Shown piece by piece: positions 1-8,292 of a DNA stretch of 35,961 nucleotides. Both the position numbers and the translations under genes were made by a program. Source of the stretch: Gordonia otitidis NBRC 100426. GTDB lineage: Bacteria; Actinomycetota; Actinomycetes; Mycobacteriales; Mycobacteriaceae. The notes under the pieces are model-generated. The model was not told where the DNA came from and made no database searches. It saw only the letters and a program-made list of their open reading frames with translations. How positions within the stretch are numbered: the stretch's first letter is position 1; each line of letters starts with the position of its first letter. Location of the stretch: NCBI RefSeq assembly GCF_000248075.1, contig NZ_BAFB01000266.1, forward strand, positions 1 to 35,961, in the 5' to 3' direction.

Positions 1-170
1 GCGTCGCCGTCCATGCCGCCGTACTGGCGGCGCCAGTTGTACAACGTCGCGGCCGACACCTCGAGGTCGGCGGCGATCTCCTCACCGGTCTTACCTTCCG
101 CGGCCAACTCATCAGCTCGGCGCAGCTTGCGCACGATGTCCTCGGCCGAGTGACGCTTACGTCCCGCCAT
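1..170 (-). CDS. IS3-family transposase OrfA, partial (runs off left edge)
   Basis: On the minus strand an ATG at 170 opens a 56-residue frame that runs out of the window. It begins MAGRKRHSAEDIVRKLRRAD and continues with a helix-turn-helix reading EEIAADLEVSAATLYNWRRQ. That is the DNA-binding N-terminus of OrfA in IS3-family elements, which normally works with a DDE integrase from orfB by programmed frameshifting. Only the N-terminal half is visible, so completeness and activity cannot be judged. Its upstream end lies about 40 bp from the break in the neighbouring helicase gene, so the element is the likely cause of that truncation. Family assignment is firm; subgroup is not. Confidence 0.85.
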   Translation of the reverse strand, partial: MAGRKRHSAEDIVRKLRRADELAAEGKTGEEIAADLEVSAATLYNWRRQYGGMDGD

Positions 171-209
171 GATTCCTATCGTCCCTTCGCGCCCTCATCA
201 GGGCAATCA
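171..209 (-). mobile_element. Probable left end of the IS3-family element
   Basis: Read on the minus strand, the segment from about 209 starts TGATTGCCCTGATGAGGGCG and leads into the orfA start at 170. IS3-family termini usually begin with TG and lie a few tens of bases upstream of orfA. The first TGA also supplies the stop codon of the interrupted helicase gene. The exact boundary and the target-site duplication cannot be confirmed because the other end is outside the window. Confidence 0.5.
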
Positions 210-1274
210 GGACTCTAGAACCAACCGGACCGGTTCACGGGGGACACGCCAGTTGCGCACCTCCTCATAGGAGTAGACCTTCACCCAGCGACTGAAGTCG
301 TAGGATTCCAAGAATGGTTCCCACATCGACGATTTCAGCGCAGCTGGCGCGACAATGAGCACCCGTTGCCGGTTGATGTTTGCTGTTCGGTAGATGACCT
401 CGCCCGCAAGGTACGTCTTGCCCAAACCAACCTCATCGGCGACAAGGACACCGCCATGCTCATCGAGAAGGCGCTCCATACGCACCACCCCATCCGCCTG
501 AAAGCGCGTCAGCTCAAGGCGCGTGTGGGGTTCGGGGTTCTCGTCGGAATCGAGGTGCTCGCCATACAGTTCCCAAAGCATCCGAAGGTAGACCACCCAC
601 GGCGTATGCGGATCCCACAGGCGGCCATACAGCTCAGCAAGGTCATACGGGTCGCTCTGTGACCAGTAGTGCTCGAACCACTCACGCACCTTCCCGGCCG
701 CACTTGTCCCACCACCCGTGCCCAGATTCAACTCCGCATTGCGGGCGAGGCCCGCGTAAGTCATATTCGACGACCCCGCGATCGCGGCTTGCGCCGCGCT
801 GTCCTCGACAAGGTACGTCTTTCCGTGCAGAAAGCCTCCCGAATAGCGCCGCACCTCGACCTTTGGAAAAAGTTCGGAATCAACGCTTTTCAGCCACTCA
901 ACCATGCGCTTCGCCTCGGCAGTAGGAACACGAGCGAAGCCCATGGTGTCGCGCTCGGCCTCCAGCCAGGCCTGGTGATGCTCGATGGCGGCATCTCGTC
1001 GTGCGTCCTGATCGGAGTCGCCCGAGGTGATCGCCCGGACCGATTCCTCCTCGGGTTCAGCACCGAGCAACAGCCGTACTCGGGGCGCTAATTCCAACTC
1101 GTCAGCGAGAAGCGCGAAGCCCGCTGGGTTGACGTAGGCCGTCGCGATAGCAATCGGTGGAGCAGTCACCTTGTTCTCGCGCAGCAGACAGAACAGTTCA
1201 TTGACTTTGTTAGCAACCGTGAGTCCCGCTTCGGTCGATGCGTGATTGGTCGCAAAGTCGGGCAGTTGCGTCAT
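207..1274 (-). pseudogene. PLD-nuclease/SNF2-like helicase, truncated by IS element
   Basis: The minus-strand product has 355 residues. Around residue 150 it carries a phospholipase-D motif, HGKTYLVED, followed by an AGSSN segment typical of PLD-type nucleases. Around residue 283 is a Walker A, ADEVGLGKTYLAGE, of a SNF2/DEAD-type helicase. Such fusions normally exceed 900 residues. Here the frame ends after EPVRLVL, where the family would continue into the DEAH Walker B, and the stop lies in the IS terminus. All later helicase motifs are missing, so ATPase function should be lost. It overlaps the upstream methylase fragment by 4 bp (ATGA), so both were one operon. In intact loci PLD-helicases and large adenine methylases act as phage-defence partners; which named system this is remains uncertain. 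Confidence 0.85.
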
Positions 1275-2119
1275 GCCTTACCCCTCCTCCACTCTCGATA
1301 GTGAGTAATAACCGCGTCGAGACGGGCCTCGTAGTTCCAACCACGGTGGAAGGTGGCAAACACGTGCCGGACTTGGCTTTCAGTGAGTCCGTATAGCAGG
1401 CTCACGAGTGCATCTAGTTCAGCTACTAGGGCGTCCCTCTCAGCCGCACTCTCGACGGAATCGACTGGTACACCGACTTCTGCGGCCCAGCCAGCGAAGC
1501 GCTCGTTGAATGCCGCCAGGCGCCCTGCGATTTCTACCACTCTCCCGGATACAACCTCTGAGTTTGTGGGCATCGGGACTGGCATCGAGATGAGCAACTC
1601 AAATGACATGGTCAGTTCGATCCATCGGCGCGTTACCCAGTCGAACGGGATCGAACTCATCACGCCTAGCAAGTAGGCCTCGGACGAGGCATCTCCGCCC
1701 CGTCGGACGAGGAGCGGTGCCTTGTGCACTGTCGAAACGCCAGGTGGCAATAGGCAGCAAATCGTCGTTCGCGTGTTAGTTGGACTCGTCACGTCGCGGA
1801 AGGCGATCCGAGCCTTATCGAGCGGTAGCGTTCCGCCCTCGAATTGCATGCCCGCGTATACCGACCGCTTTGAACGGACTGCACCGGCGAGCTTCTTGGC
1901 TAGGTGTGCCCGAAGAGTCGCCTCGGGGCTGTATGCGTACGGCGGTCCGGCGTCAGGATTCCACAAGTTGAAAGATGACCCTGCGTAGACCGGAATACGT
2001 CCTCGGGCTTCGTCCAGGTCGAACTCGTACAGTGCCTTGTCCGCCGTAGCGTGCAACTCAGTTGCCGGACGGAACTGGGCTCCGAGCCGCACGCTGTCGA
2101 GCCTCGGGCTCTTCCTCAT
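1271..2119 (-). CDS. Eco57I/PglX-like adenine methylase, C-terminal (target recognition) fragment
   Basis: This 282-residue frame is not an independent gene but the C-terminal part of the methylase that starts at 5313. The same frame stays open upstream of its ATG as far as about 2305, with sensible protein sequence such as VVAWAGPFASEKSF and IPDAESALVFRQ leading into MRKSPRLDS. The fragment has features of the recognition domain of large class-gamma N6 methylases: an RDVTSPTNTRTTICCLLPPG segment, and a C-terminus like ATFHRGWNYEARLDAVITHY. The first part of the gene is in another frame, and the switch lies near 2280-2300. It ends by overlapping the PLD-helicase start by 4 bp. Confidence 0.8.
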   Translation of the reverse strand: MRKSPRLDSVRLGAQFRPATELHATADKALYEFDLDEARGRIPVYAGSSFNLWNPDAGPPYAYSPEATLRAHLAKKLAGAVRSKRSVYAGMQFEGGTLPLDKARIAFRDVTSPTNTRTTICCLLPPGVSTVHKAPLLVRRGGDASSEAYLLGVMSSIPFDWVTRRWIELTMSFELLISMPVPMPTNSEVVSGRVVEIAGRLAAFNERFAGWAAEVGVPVDSVESAAERDALVAELDALVSLLYGLTESQVRHVFATFHRGWNYEARLDAVITHYREWRRGKA

Positions 2120-5100
2120 CTGCCGAAAGACCAGGGCGGACTCTGCATCGGGGATGAGAGGGAAGACGGCGCCTGCCGACCACTCCTTGAACTCGGCGAC
2201 GGGTACTTCAGCAAGCGCTCTTGCGTTCTCGCAGAACGACTTCTCGGAAGCGAACGGCCCCGCCCACGCGACAACGCCCTTCCCCGCCGATCGCTGACCG
2301 CTCGCTCAGCGACAGTGAGCCCCACCGTGTAACGCCCATCAACGTTCGGAAAGATCCAGCCCCCGTTGTTGATGATGAAACACACGTCGCTGAACGTGCC
2401 GGATGCAAGAATCTCCTTGCGCCAATCAGCCAACCCCGATCCCGACAAGGCACCCGGAGGGAGTACCACGCCGAACCGACCGCCCTCGCGAATTAGTTGC
2501 CAATTCCTCCATGCGAATGCTTTGTAGAGGTCTGTATCGCCTGATCCCAGCTTGAACGGACCACTCTTAATCACCTGGTTCATGGCGCCCACCCGAGCGA
2601 CGTCGGCAATGTACTCCGCTTCGAGATCTGGCCGGCTCGCTCGGAAGGCAGCGAGCGCAGGAATGCGCTCGGCCTGCGTCATCCCGCGCGCGAGCCCCGG
2701 CAGCCTTGTGCCCCACCAAATCCGCTCCTCGACTTTCATCTTCTCCCACGGTGGATTCCCGAGCAGAACATCGAAGCCTCCACGCTTCCGTTGGAAGACC
2801 TCAGGAAACAAGTACGGCATGTGTGCGGGCTGTAGGTGTTGCGCGGTCTCCCCTACCTCAGGACGCGAAATCAGCCGGTTCAACGAATCCCTATCGAAAA
2901 TTGCACCCAGGTCGATCGCGCCGATTCGCGCGGCGACCGCAGCGTCGAAGATCTGGCGCGCAGTTCCCGCCGCCTCTCGCGCTTGCGCAAGCAGCCGCGA
3001 ACCTTCTTCGACCTCCGCCTTGTTTGCCTCGCTCGCGTTCGCCAGATCCACCAATAGCGTTTTCGACGACTCCAGTTGATCAGTCAGAATCTCGTCGAAA
3101 AGACTCATCTCGCCTGGCTGACGTCGCGGTTGCAAAGCATCGAGCGCCTCGTCAATGGTGCCAACACCCGTGAGGCTGTTGGCGTTCACGAGGCCATGAT
3201 CCAGGTTGCTCATTGGCAAGCCAGGCACGAAGGTGTGAATCCACAGGGCGAGGCGTGCGAGCTCGACGGCCATGGGGTTAACGTCCAGACCGTAGATGCA
3301 GCGGCGTGCGACCTGCCTACGGAGTAGGCCGACTTCGTCTACCTCGCTCTTGGCTACGTCATCAGTCCCGAGTGCATCACGAGCGATTACCGCAAGGCGG
3401 AGCAGTTCCTCAGTGACCCCAGGCACTGTGTGCACGGTGAGGAAGCTGCGCATCAGTGCTTCGATCTTGTCGACTGCCGCGACGAGGAAGTGCCCTGAGC
3501 CCATCGCGAGGTCCGCGACGCGGAAGTCGAAGAATTCCCTTGCAGCGGCCGAGGCGTCACCTTTGTCTAGGTAGCCGGCGATCTTCTCAAGGTGAGTCGT
3601 CAATGCGGGCACGACGGATCGCTCAATGAGGTGATCGACGACAACCTTCGGCGTGAAATACGAACCTGTCGCCTTACGCTCACCCGAGGCGGTGTGAAAG
3701 TAGACCGAACCTGAACGCGCGTAGACCTCGTCGCCCTTCTTGGCCGGTACCCATGCGCCACTCTTGTCTACCGTTAGGTTCTGCTCAGCCTGGGAAAGTG
3801 AACTCTCTAGGAGACCCTCGTAGATCGTGCCGAACTCGCGAACGCTCAACGAGCGGAAGTCAACAGCGCCGAGTACCCCGTCCTCATTAATGTCGATGAG
3901 AAGGCTCCTGAGCGCCGGGCCGAGCACATTGTCCGGCAGCTCGATTCTCTTTATGAGCGCGCCTTCAGGCGACCGGTCCGGGTCGTTGGAGAACAGCCCT
4001 CCGTTATAGGAGGGGATCTGCCACTGCGGGTTACCGTGATCGATCGCGTTCCATACCTGCACAAGGTCGAACCAAATGGTGGATGAATCTCCGAAGTCGC
4101 CCGGGTCTGTGTCGATCAAGCGTCGGGCATTTGTCTTGAGGCTGTTCGCATCGAAGCCCTCGTTACGACCTGACGGCAGAAGGCCGCGATCCTCGGCATA
4201 TGCCTGGAAGATGAGTCGGAACAGTACGTGGAGCGTGACACGATAGGCCAGCGCAAGTCCCTCAGCGTCGAGCGTCACGCCAGCGCTCTTCGCGAGTCGA
4301 CGAGCGACCTCAATTGCGAGAGGTGGGACGATCTCGTCGTAAATCCGCTCACGAAGACGTTCGCCCAGCGCTGTGGCATAGCGTGAGCTGTCACGCAATA
4401 GCTCGTCGGCAGACCCGTCGACAGCGAGTGCGTCTGCCGAAAAGATAAGCGGGAGCAAGGCCCCATACTCAGCGTCAATGGTGGAGAGGTCGACCTCGAA
4501 GAAGGTCTCAGCCTGACCTTTAGATCCCACGCCAACCCCGTCGCGACCCGGATAGAGCCTGATCTGGTCTTTGCGGAGCACGATCAGCCACGGCACCTCC
4601 TGCCGCGATGCCACAGCGAGTCCGAAGGCAACAGGTGATAGCTGGAATCGCTGCGTCTTGGTGTCAAATTGCTCGGTGTCGTCCAGTAGAACCGCGACTG
4701 CACGAGGTGGGTGGCCACCGGTCGAAAGCAACATCGTTCCGTTTGGCCCTGGCGACGTGCCGAATCCGAGTGCCTCCACTAGTTGCTTACCCCGCTTGCT
4801 GAGTAACGGCTCGGCGTTGTTGCCGAGAGCTTCCCAGTCGGATCGCTTAGGGACATTGCTCGTAATGTGGTGCGTCGCAAACAATCCGCTGTTGGTGAAT
4901 CCCGCGACACCTATCGTGTCATTCGCTTTGCGGAAGGCTGCGTACCGCTCCGTCGCGGCCAACACGTCAGGCTCAGCGAGGACAGACTGAAGTTGACGCT
5001 GAGCCTGCTCGATCGGGAGTTCAACGGCCTGCGCCTGAGGGTCAGGGCCAAACAAGTAGGCGGTTTCGTCGTGGAGTATTGCGATGGTGAGCTGGACCTG

Positions 5101-5313
5101 CGTCTTGCCCTTGCGCGCGTTGAAGAGCTCTCGAAGCACCTGTCGGGACGGTGCGGAGGCAGCGCGCGCAACGGCAACCTGGAAGCCTCCGAGGTGGTGC
5201 GGGTCCGGGCCGAAATAGACCTTGTCAGGAGCAACGCCGTCGGGCGCGGACGCTGCAGTCCACTTCACGGTCTTGTCGGCGCTCAAACGCACAGCTGTAC
5301 TCCTCCGGCTCAC
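2116..5313 (-). CDS. Eco57I/PglX-like N6-adenine DNA methylase, N-terminal fragment (frameshifted)
   Basis: The frame has 1065 codons, but only about the first 1010 look like real protein. After YTVGLTVAERAVSD it becomes arginine/serine-rich shadow sequence, which fits a frameshift. SAM-binding motif I is DLAMGSGHFL near residue 603, and catalytic motif IV is GNPPW near residue 851, as in COG1002-type adenine methylases. The N-terminal 550 residues resemble the poorly characterised N-terminal region of these enzymes. Joining this to the downstream fragment requires one extra base around 2285 and would give roughly 1340 residues, a normal length for the family. The product would methylate adenine in host DNA, paired with the PLD-helicase downstream. 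The gene is divergent from the Abi_C gene, whose start is less than 100 bp away. Function is probably lost unless the shift is a sequencing error. Confidence 0.85.
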   Translation of the reverse strand: MSRRSTAVRLSADKTVKWTAASAPDGVAPDKVYFGPDPHHLGGFQVAVARAASAPSRQVLRELFNARKGKTQVQLTIAILHDETAYLFGPDPQAQAVELPIEQAQRQLQSVLAEPDVLAATERYAAFRKANDTIGVAGFTNSGLFATHHITSNVPKRSDWEALGNNAEPLLSKRGKQLVEALGFGTSPGPNGTMLLSTGGHPPRAVAVLLDDTEQFDTKTQRFQLSPVAFGLAVASRQEVPWLIVLRKDQIRLYPGRDGVGVGSKGQAETFFEVDLSTIDAEYGALLPLIFSADALAVDGSADELLRDSSRYATALGERLRERIYDEIVPPLAIEVARRLAKSAGVTLDAEGLALAYRVTLHVLFRLIFQAYAEDRGLLPSGRNEGFDANSLKTNARRLIDTDPGDFGDSSTIWFDLVQVWNAIDHGNPQWQIPSYNGGLFSNDPDRSPEGALIKRIELPDNVLGPALRSLLIDINEDGVLGAVDFRSLSVREFGTIYEGLLESSLSQAEQNLTVDKSGAWVPAKKGDEVYARSGSVYFHTASGERKATGSYFTPKVVVDHLIERSVVPALTTHLEKIAGYLDKGDASAAAREFFDFRVADLAMGSGHFLVAAVDKIEALMRSFLTVHTVPGVTEELLRLAVIARDALGTDDVAKSEVDEVGLLRRQVARRCIYGLDVNPMAVELARLALWIHTFVPGLPMSNLDHGLVNANSLTGVGTIDEALDALQPRRQPGEMSLFDEILTDQLESSKTLLVDLANASEANKAEVEEGSRLLAQAREAAGTARQIFDAAVAARIGAIDLGAIFDRDSLNRLISRPEVGETAQHLQPAHMPYLFPEVFQRKRGGFDVLLGNPPWEKMKVEERIWWGTRLPGLARGMTQAERIPALAAFRASRPDLEAEYIADVARVGAMNQVIKSGPFKLGSGDTDLYKAFAWRNWQLIREGGRFGVVLPPGALSGSGLADWRKEILASGTFSDVCFIINNGGWIFPNVDGRYTVGLTVAERAVSDRRGRALSRGRGRSLPRSRSARTQERLLKYPSPSSRSGRQAPSSLSSPMQSPPWSFGR

Positions 5314-5369
5314 CTACGGGCTGCCATCGTGCCGCCCGGTCAGAAACCTTATCGGCGTCGACCGACGGA

Positions 5370-6236
5370 ATGGGGGAAGTCCTGGCACCCATCGGTACTG
5401 ACTCGATGGAGCTTCACGCGATCCAGTGCTTCGTATCCAACAATGGGTACGTGTCATCCAAGACGAACGGCCTGCCCTACCGCGTCCTGAAGCTAGCCAC
5501 CGACATGTTCGCGCGCGAGACGGGATTCAGCGGTCCCGAGATCCACGAGATCTTTGCTGAGTACACCGATGCGCTTGGCCCGTACCAGGGTTGGGGTGGT
5601 GGATCCATGTCGCGGTGGCAGATCTTCCAGGCTGGCCTCAAGTCAATGCCGTTGCAGCAGCAGAAGACCTTTCTGCTCGAGCTCTGCAGCTACGACGGTG
5701 CCAGCAGGTACGGAATGCCTGCAGACGAGGAGATTGAGAAGCTCAGTTCGCTCCTATTGGCCGATGGGACGCCGGGTGCCAAAGCAGCCAGCCAAGGCTT
5801 GGAAAAGCTGGAGGACTCGCAGGCAGTCACTAAGTCGTGGACGGCGGCGCTGGGCAAGGTGACGTCCGACCCTGACGGCGCGATCACTGCTACTCGCACA
5901 ACGTTGGAAAGTGTCTGCAAGCACATCTGCGACGAACGGTTAGTTGATTACGAAAACTCCTGGGACCTCGCTAAGCTGTACAAGGTTGCGGCATCGGCGA
6001 TGGAGGTCTCGCCTGACCAGCACTCCGAACAAATCATCAAGCAAATTCTCAGCGGCGCTGCAACAGTCGTCAGTGGCCTTGCTGGAATGCGGAATGCCCT
6101 CAGCGATGCTCATGGTCGCGGCAAACGCTCCGTTGGCCCTGCTCCGCGGCATGCGAAGCTCGCGGTCAACGCGGGGTTTGCAATTGCCGGGTTCTTGATC
6201 GATACCCACATCGAGAAGCCGTCGCGGAAGTCGTGA
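5370..6236 (+). CDS. Abi_C-domain (abortive-infection C-terminus) protein
   Basis: The product has 288 residues if it starts at ATG 5370, or 276 from ATG 5406 (MELHAIQCF); neither start has a strong ribosome site, so the choice is open. The C-terminal 120 residues match the Abi_C pattern: a helix ITATRTTLESVCKHICDE, a hydrophobic helical stretch, then RNALSDAHGRG and a final helix with a conserved alanine-rich run. The Abi_C family is named after the C-terminus of abortive-infection proteins and is related to HEPN-like helical bundles. The N-terminal half is not recognised. It lies back-to-back with the adenine methylase and was probably carried on the same defence segment. It is convergent with the tRNA-Leu gene. 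Confidence 0.75.
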   Translation: MGEVLAPIGTDSMELHAIQCFVSNNGYVSSKTNGLPYRVLKLATDMFARETGFSGPEIHEIFAEYTDALGPYQGWGGGSMSRWQIFQAGLKSMPLQQQKTFLLELCSYDGASRYGMPADEEIEKLSSLLLADGTPGAKAASQGLEKLEDSQAVTKSWTAALGKVTSDPDGAITATRTTLESVCKHICDERLVDYENSWDLAKLYKVAASAMEVSPDQHSEQIIKQILSGAATVVSGLAGMRNALSDAHGRGKRSVGPAPRHAKLAVNAGFAIAGFLIDTHIEKPSRKS

Positions 6237-6345
6237 TCTCCAGCGTTCGTCGGTTCATAGCCATCGCCCGCGCACGCACTGCACGGGACACACTACCCGC
6301 ATGTCCCCACAACCAAAGGTTCTGACGAGCCGCCGAACCGACCGC

Positions 6346-6386
6346 AACAAAACAAAAGGTCAGACCGCATTTCCGCAACCTGACCT
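6346..6386 (-). terminator. Intrinsic terminator downstream of tRNA-Leu
   Basis: On the minus strand, AGGTCAG (6380-6386) and CTGACCT (6357-6363) pair as a 7-bp stem around a 16-nt loop. A T-rich tail (complement of 6346-6357) follows. It lies 30 bp past the tRNA 3' end and also separates it from the convergent Abi_C gene. Confidence 0.6.
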
Positions 6387-6415
6387 GATGTACCGCATTG
6401 AGCTGAACTGCTCCG

Positions 6416-6501
6416 TGGTGGGCGAAGGGGGACTTGAACCCCCACGTCCCGAAGGACACTGGCACCTGAAGCCAGCGCGTCTGCCATTCCGCCACTCGCC
6501 C
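6416..6501 (-). tRNA. tRNA-Leu (anticodon CAG)
   Basis: The minus strand folds as a class II tRNA. The acceptor GGGCGAG pairs with TTCGCCC, followed by discriminator A and an encoded CCA (6416-6418). The anticodon arm is CTGGC-TTCAGGT-GCCAG, giving CAG. There is a long variable arm (TGTCCTTCGGGACG) and a T arm GGGGGTTCAAGTCCCCC. Tyrosine and serine tRNAs are excluded by the anticodon. A tRNA-Leu also neighbours fhaA in mycobacteria, so this gene belongs to the core. Its 3' end faces the accessory segment on the left, as expected for a tRNA used as an integration site. Confidence 0.95.
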
Positions 6502-6832
6502 GTGGCCGCCGAGGATTCGGCGGGCATGCCGTCGAACTGGGTTGCCCGACGACTGGAGAACGATAGCAACAATGCGCCGTCGATGTAAAACTCGATGCTG
6601 CGGGTGCCTCGACGGGCTCGGCAAACGAAGACGGGCTCGGCAAACGAAGACGCGCCCGGCGAGCCAACCCGCTCGGGGAGCGGGAGGACGGCGACTGTTG
6701 CTGCCGTCTGAAAGTTCTGGTGTTGATGGTGCAGCAGTTGATCTGAGACGGTGTTAGCCGTAAGTATCGGTATCATCAATCAAGGTCACATGCACGACGA
6801 CACGCCACCACTGCTGCGAAGGGAGGTCGACG
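6502..6832. other. Intergenic region upstream of tRNA-Leu and fhaA
   Basis: No gene is supported here. It must contain the promoters for the leftward tRNA-Leu and the rightward fhaA operon, but I could not pick convincing -35/-10 pairs. It holds a 19-bp tandem duplication listed separately. A good ribosome site, GGGAGGT (about 6821-6827), precedes the fhaA GTG. Confidence 0.5.
6611..6651. repeat. 19-bp tandem duplication
   Basis: The unit GACGGGCTCGGCAAACGAA occurs at 6611-6629 and again at 6630-6648, then restarts with GAC. It is a perfect two-copy tandem in a non-coding stretch. Related short GC-rich motifs are common in this group of bacteria; no function is evident. Confidence 0.8.
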
Positions 6833-8089
6833 GTGGGAATCCTGCAACGCTTTGAGCGCAAACTAGAAGGAGCTGTCGACGACGGCTTTGCGCGCGTTTT
6901 CGGTGGTCAGGTGGCTCCGCAGGAGATCGAGAATGGTCTGCAGCGCGAGGCGGAGGAGTCTCTGGAATCACTCGGCGACGGCACGATTCTGGCTGCGAAC
7001 AGCTACTCCTTGCTGTTCAGCCCGACAGACCATGACCACATCGCAGCCGAGTACGAGCTGAATCGCAAGACGTTCTCCAAACACTTGGAGAACTTCATCG
7101 CCGACAATGGTTGGCAAACATATGGGAAGGTCGTCGTAGAGTTCGACCAGTCCCCCGCGTTGCACACCGGCATCTTCCGTGCGCGTGGTCGCGTCGATCC
7201 GGATGCGAGACCACGTCCGGCTTCGAGCGCGTCCGACCAGCGTGGCGACGTCGGGCAGCCACCACAGTCCACACGTGGTCGGCCCCAGGTGCCGCAACCG
7301 CTACCGCCGACACCTGGCCCGCCACCACAACCACATGCATCACAACAAGTAGGAGTCCCAGCCATGACGCAGAATCCCGGTTACGACCAGCGGCGAGGCG
7401 CAGAACCCGCCTACGACGACGCCCGGGGCTACGGCCAGGGCCAGCAGGAATACGGTCAGGAGTACGCCCAGCAGGGCTACGACTACCAGCAGGGCGGTTA
7501 CGGCCAGCGATACGAGCAGGCTCCCGGCTACGGGCAACAGGGCGGCTACTACCCGGCGCAGGGCCAGCAGCCCGGCTACGGATACGACCAGGGCTACGAG
7601 CAGCAGGGTTACGGCCAGCAGGGGTACGACCAGGGCTATGCACAACAGCCCGGCTACGGCCAGCAGGACTACGACTACGCGCAGAGCTACCCCCAGCAGG
7701 GCTACGACCAGGGCTATGCACAGCAGGGGTACGACCAGGGCTACGCTCAGCAACCCGGCTACGGATACGACCAGGGTTACGGCCACCCCGGCGGCTACGC
7801 TCCCGCGGCGATCACCCTGCTTCTCGAGGACGGCAGCAACCGCACCTTCCAGCTGCGTGAGGGCTCCAACGTCGTCGGCCGCGGCCAGGACGCGCAGTTC
7901 CGCCTCCCCGACACCGGCGTCTCGCGTCGACACGTCGAGATCCGCTGGGACGGCAGCACCGCGATGCTCACCGACCTCAACTCGACCAACGGCACCACAG
8001 TCAACGACGTCCAGGTCAACAGTTGGGAACTCGCCGACGGTGACCGGATTCGCATCGGCCACTCGGACATCACCGTCCGCTTCCAATAA
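6833..8089 (+). CDS. fhaA: FhaA, FHA-domain regulator of peptidoglycan synthesis
   Basis: The product has 418 residues, starting at GTG 6833 behind GGGAGGT. Residues 1-115 form the DUF3662 (FhaA N-terminal) domain, beginning [21 protein letters not shown] proline-rich linker follows. Residues 180-325 are a Tyr/Gly/Gln-rich repeat region, and residues 330-418 are a forkhead-associated domain. The FHA phosphothreonine-binding residues are present: VVGRG near 347, SRRHVE near 364, STNGT near 384. In mycobacteria FhaA is phosphorylated by PknB, and its FHA domain binds the phosphorylated pseudokinase domain of MviN/MurJ, restraining lipid II export. It is the first gene of the kinase cluster. A 203-bp gap follows, so fhaB may have its own promoter. 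Confidence 0.95.
   Translation: MGILQRFERKLEGAVDDGFARVFGGQVAPQEIENGLQREAEESLESLGDGTILAANSYSLLFSPTDHDHIAAEYELNRKTFSKHLENFIADNGWQTYGKVVVEFDQSPALHTGIFRARGRVDPDARPRPASSASDQRGDVGQPPQSTRGRPQVPQPLPPTPGPPPQPHASQQVGVPAMTQNPGYDQRRGAEPAYDDARGYGQGQQEYGQEYAQQGYDYQQGGYGQRYEQAPGYGQQGGYYPAQGQQPGYGYDQGYEQQGYGQQGYDQGYAQQPGYGQQDYDYAQSYPQQGYDQGYAQQGYDQGYAQQPGYGYDQGYGHPGGYAPAAITLLLEDGSNRTFQLREGSNVVGRGQDAQFRLPDTGVSRRHVEIRWDGSTAMLTDLNSTNGTTVNDVQVNSWELADGDRIRIGHSDITVRFQ
7380..7800 (+). repeat. In-gene [11 protein letters not shown] low-complexity repeats of FhaA
   Basis: About 420 bp of fhaA consist of imperfect repeats encoding units such as [11 protein letters not shown] and [11 protein letters not shown]. The DNA repeats GGCTACGACCAG and CAGCAG variants many times. 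The encoded region is rich in Tyr, Gly and Gln and lacks hydrophobic residues other than Tyr, so it should be intrinsically disordered. Copy number is likely variable between strains. Confidence 0.85.
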
Positions 8090-8117
8090 GACCGACAAGA
8101 CCAGCAGCGTTCGCCGG

Positions 8118-8157
8118 ATCGACGCCCGTGGCATCCTCGTGATGGCCGGGCGTCGAT
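8118..8157 (+). other. Hairpin in the fhaA-fhaB gap
   Basis: ATCGACGCCCG (8118-8128) and CGGGCGTCGAT (8147-8157) form a perfect 11-bp inverted repeat around an 18-nt loop, starting 29 bp after the fhaA stop. No T-tract follows, so it is a weak terminator candidate. It could also attenuate read-through or protect the fhaA mRNA end. Confidence 0.55.
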
Positions 8158-8292
8158 ACACAACTGTCACTTCCGAATGACGGCGATCGCGACTCTGGCC
8201 CATAAGATGCAGTCGGGATCCGTTGTGGCGCGCTAAGCGTCGGCCCGCGACCCACGTTCACAGACGAGATGGCATAGGGAGGTGAGGACCAG

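Noticed and set aside
2270..2310. Programmed -1 frameshifting as the normal way to make the full methylase
   Set aside because: No clear slippery heptamer with a downstream structure was seen, and programmed shifts are not known for this family; mutation or sequencing error is simpler.
7380..7800. Regular repeats that might suggest a CRISPR array or satellite
   Set aside because: Units are short, imperfect, in frame and explained by the Tyr/Gly/Gln repeats of FhaA; no unique spacers. No CRISPR array was seen anywhere in the window.
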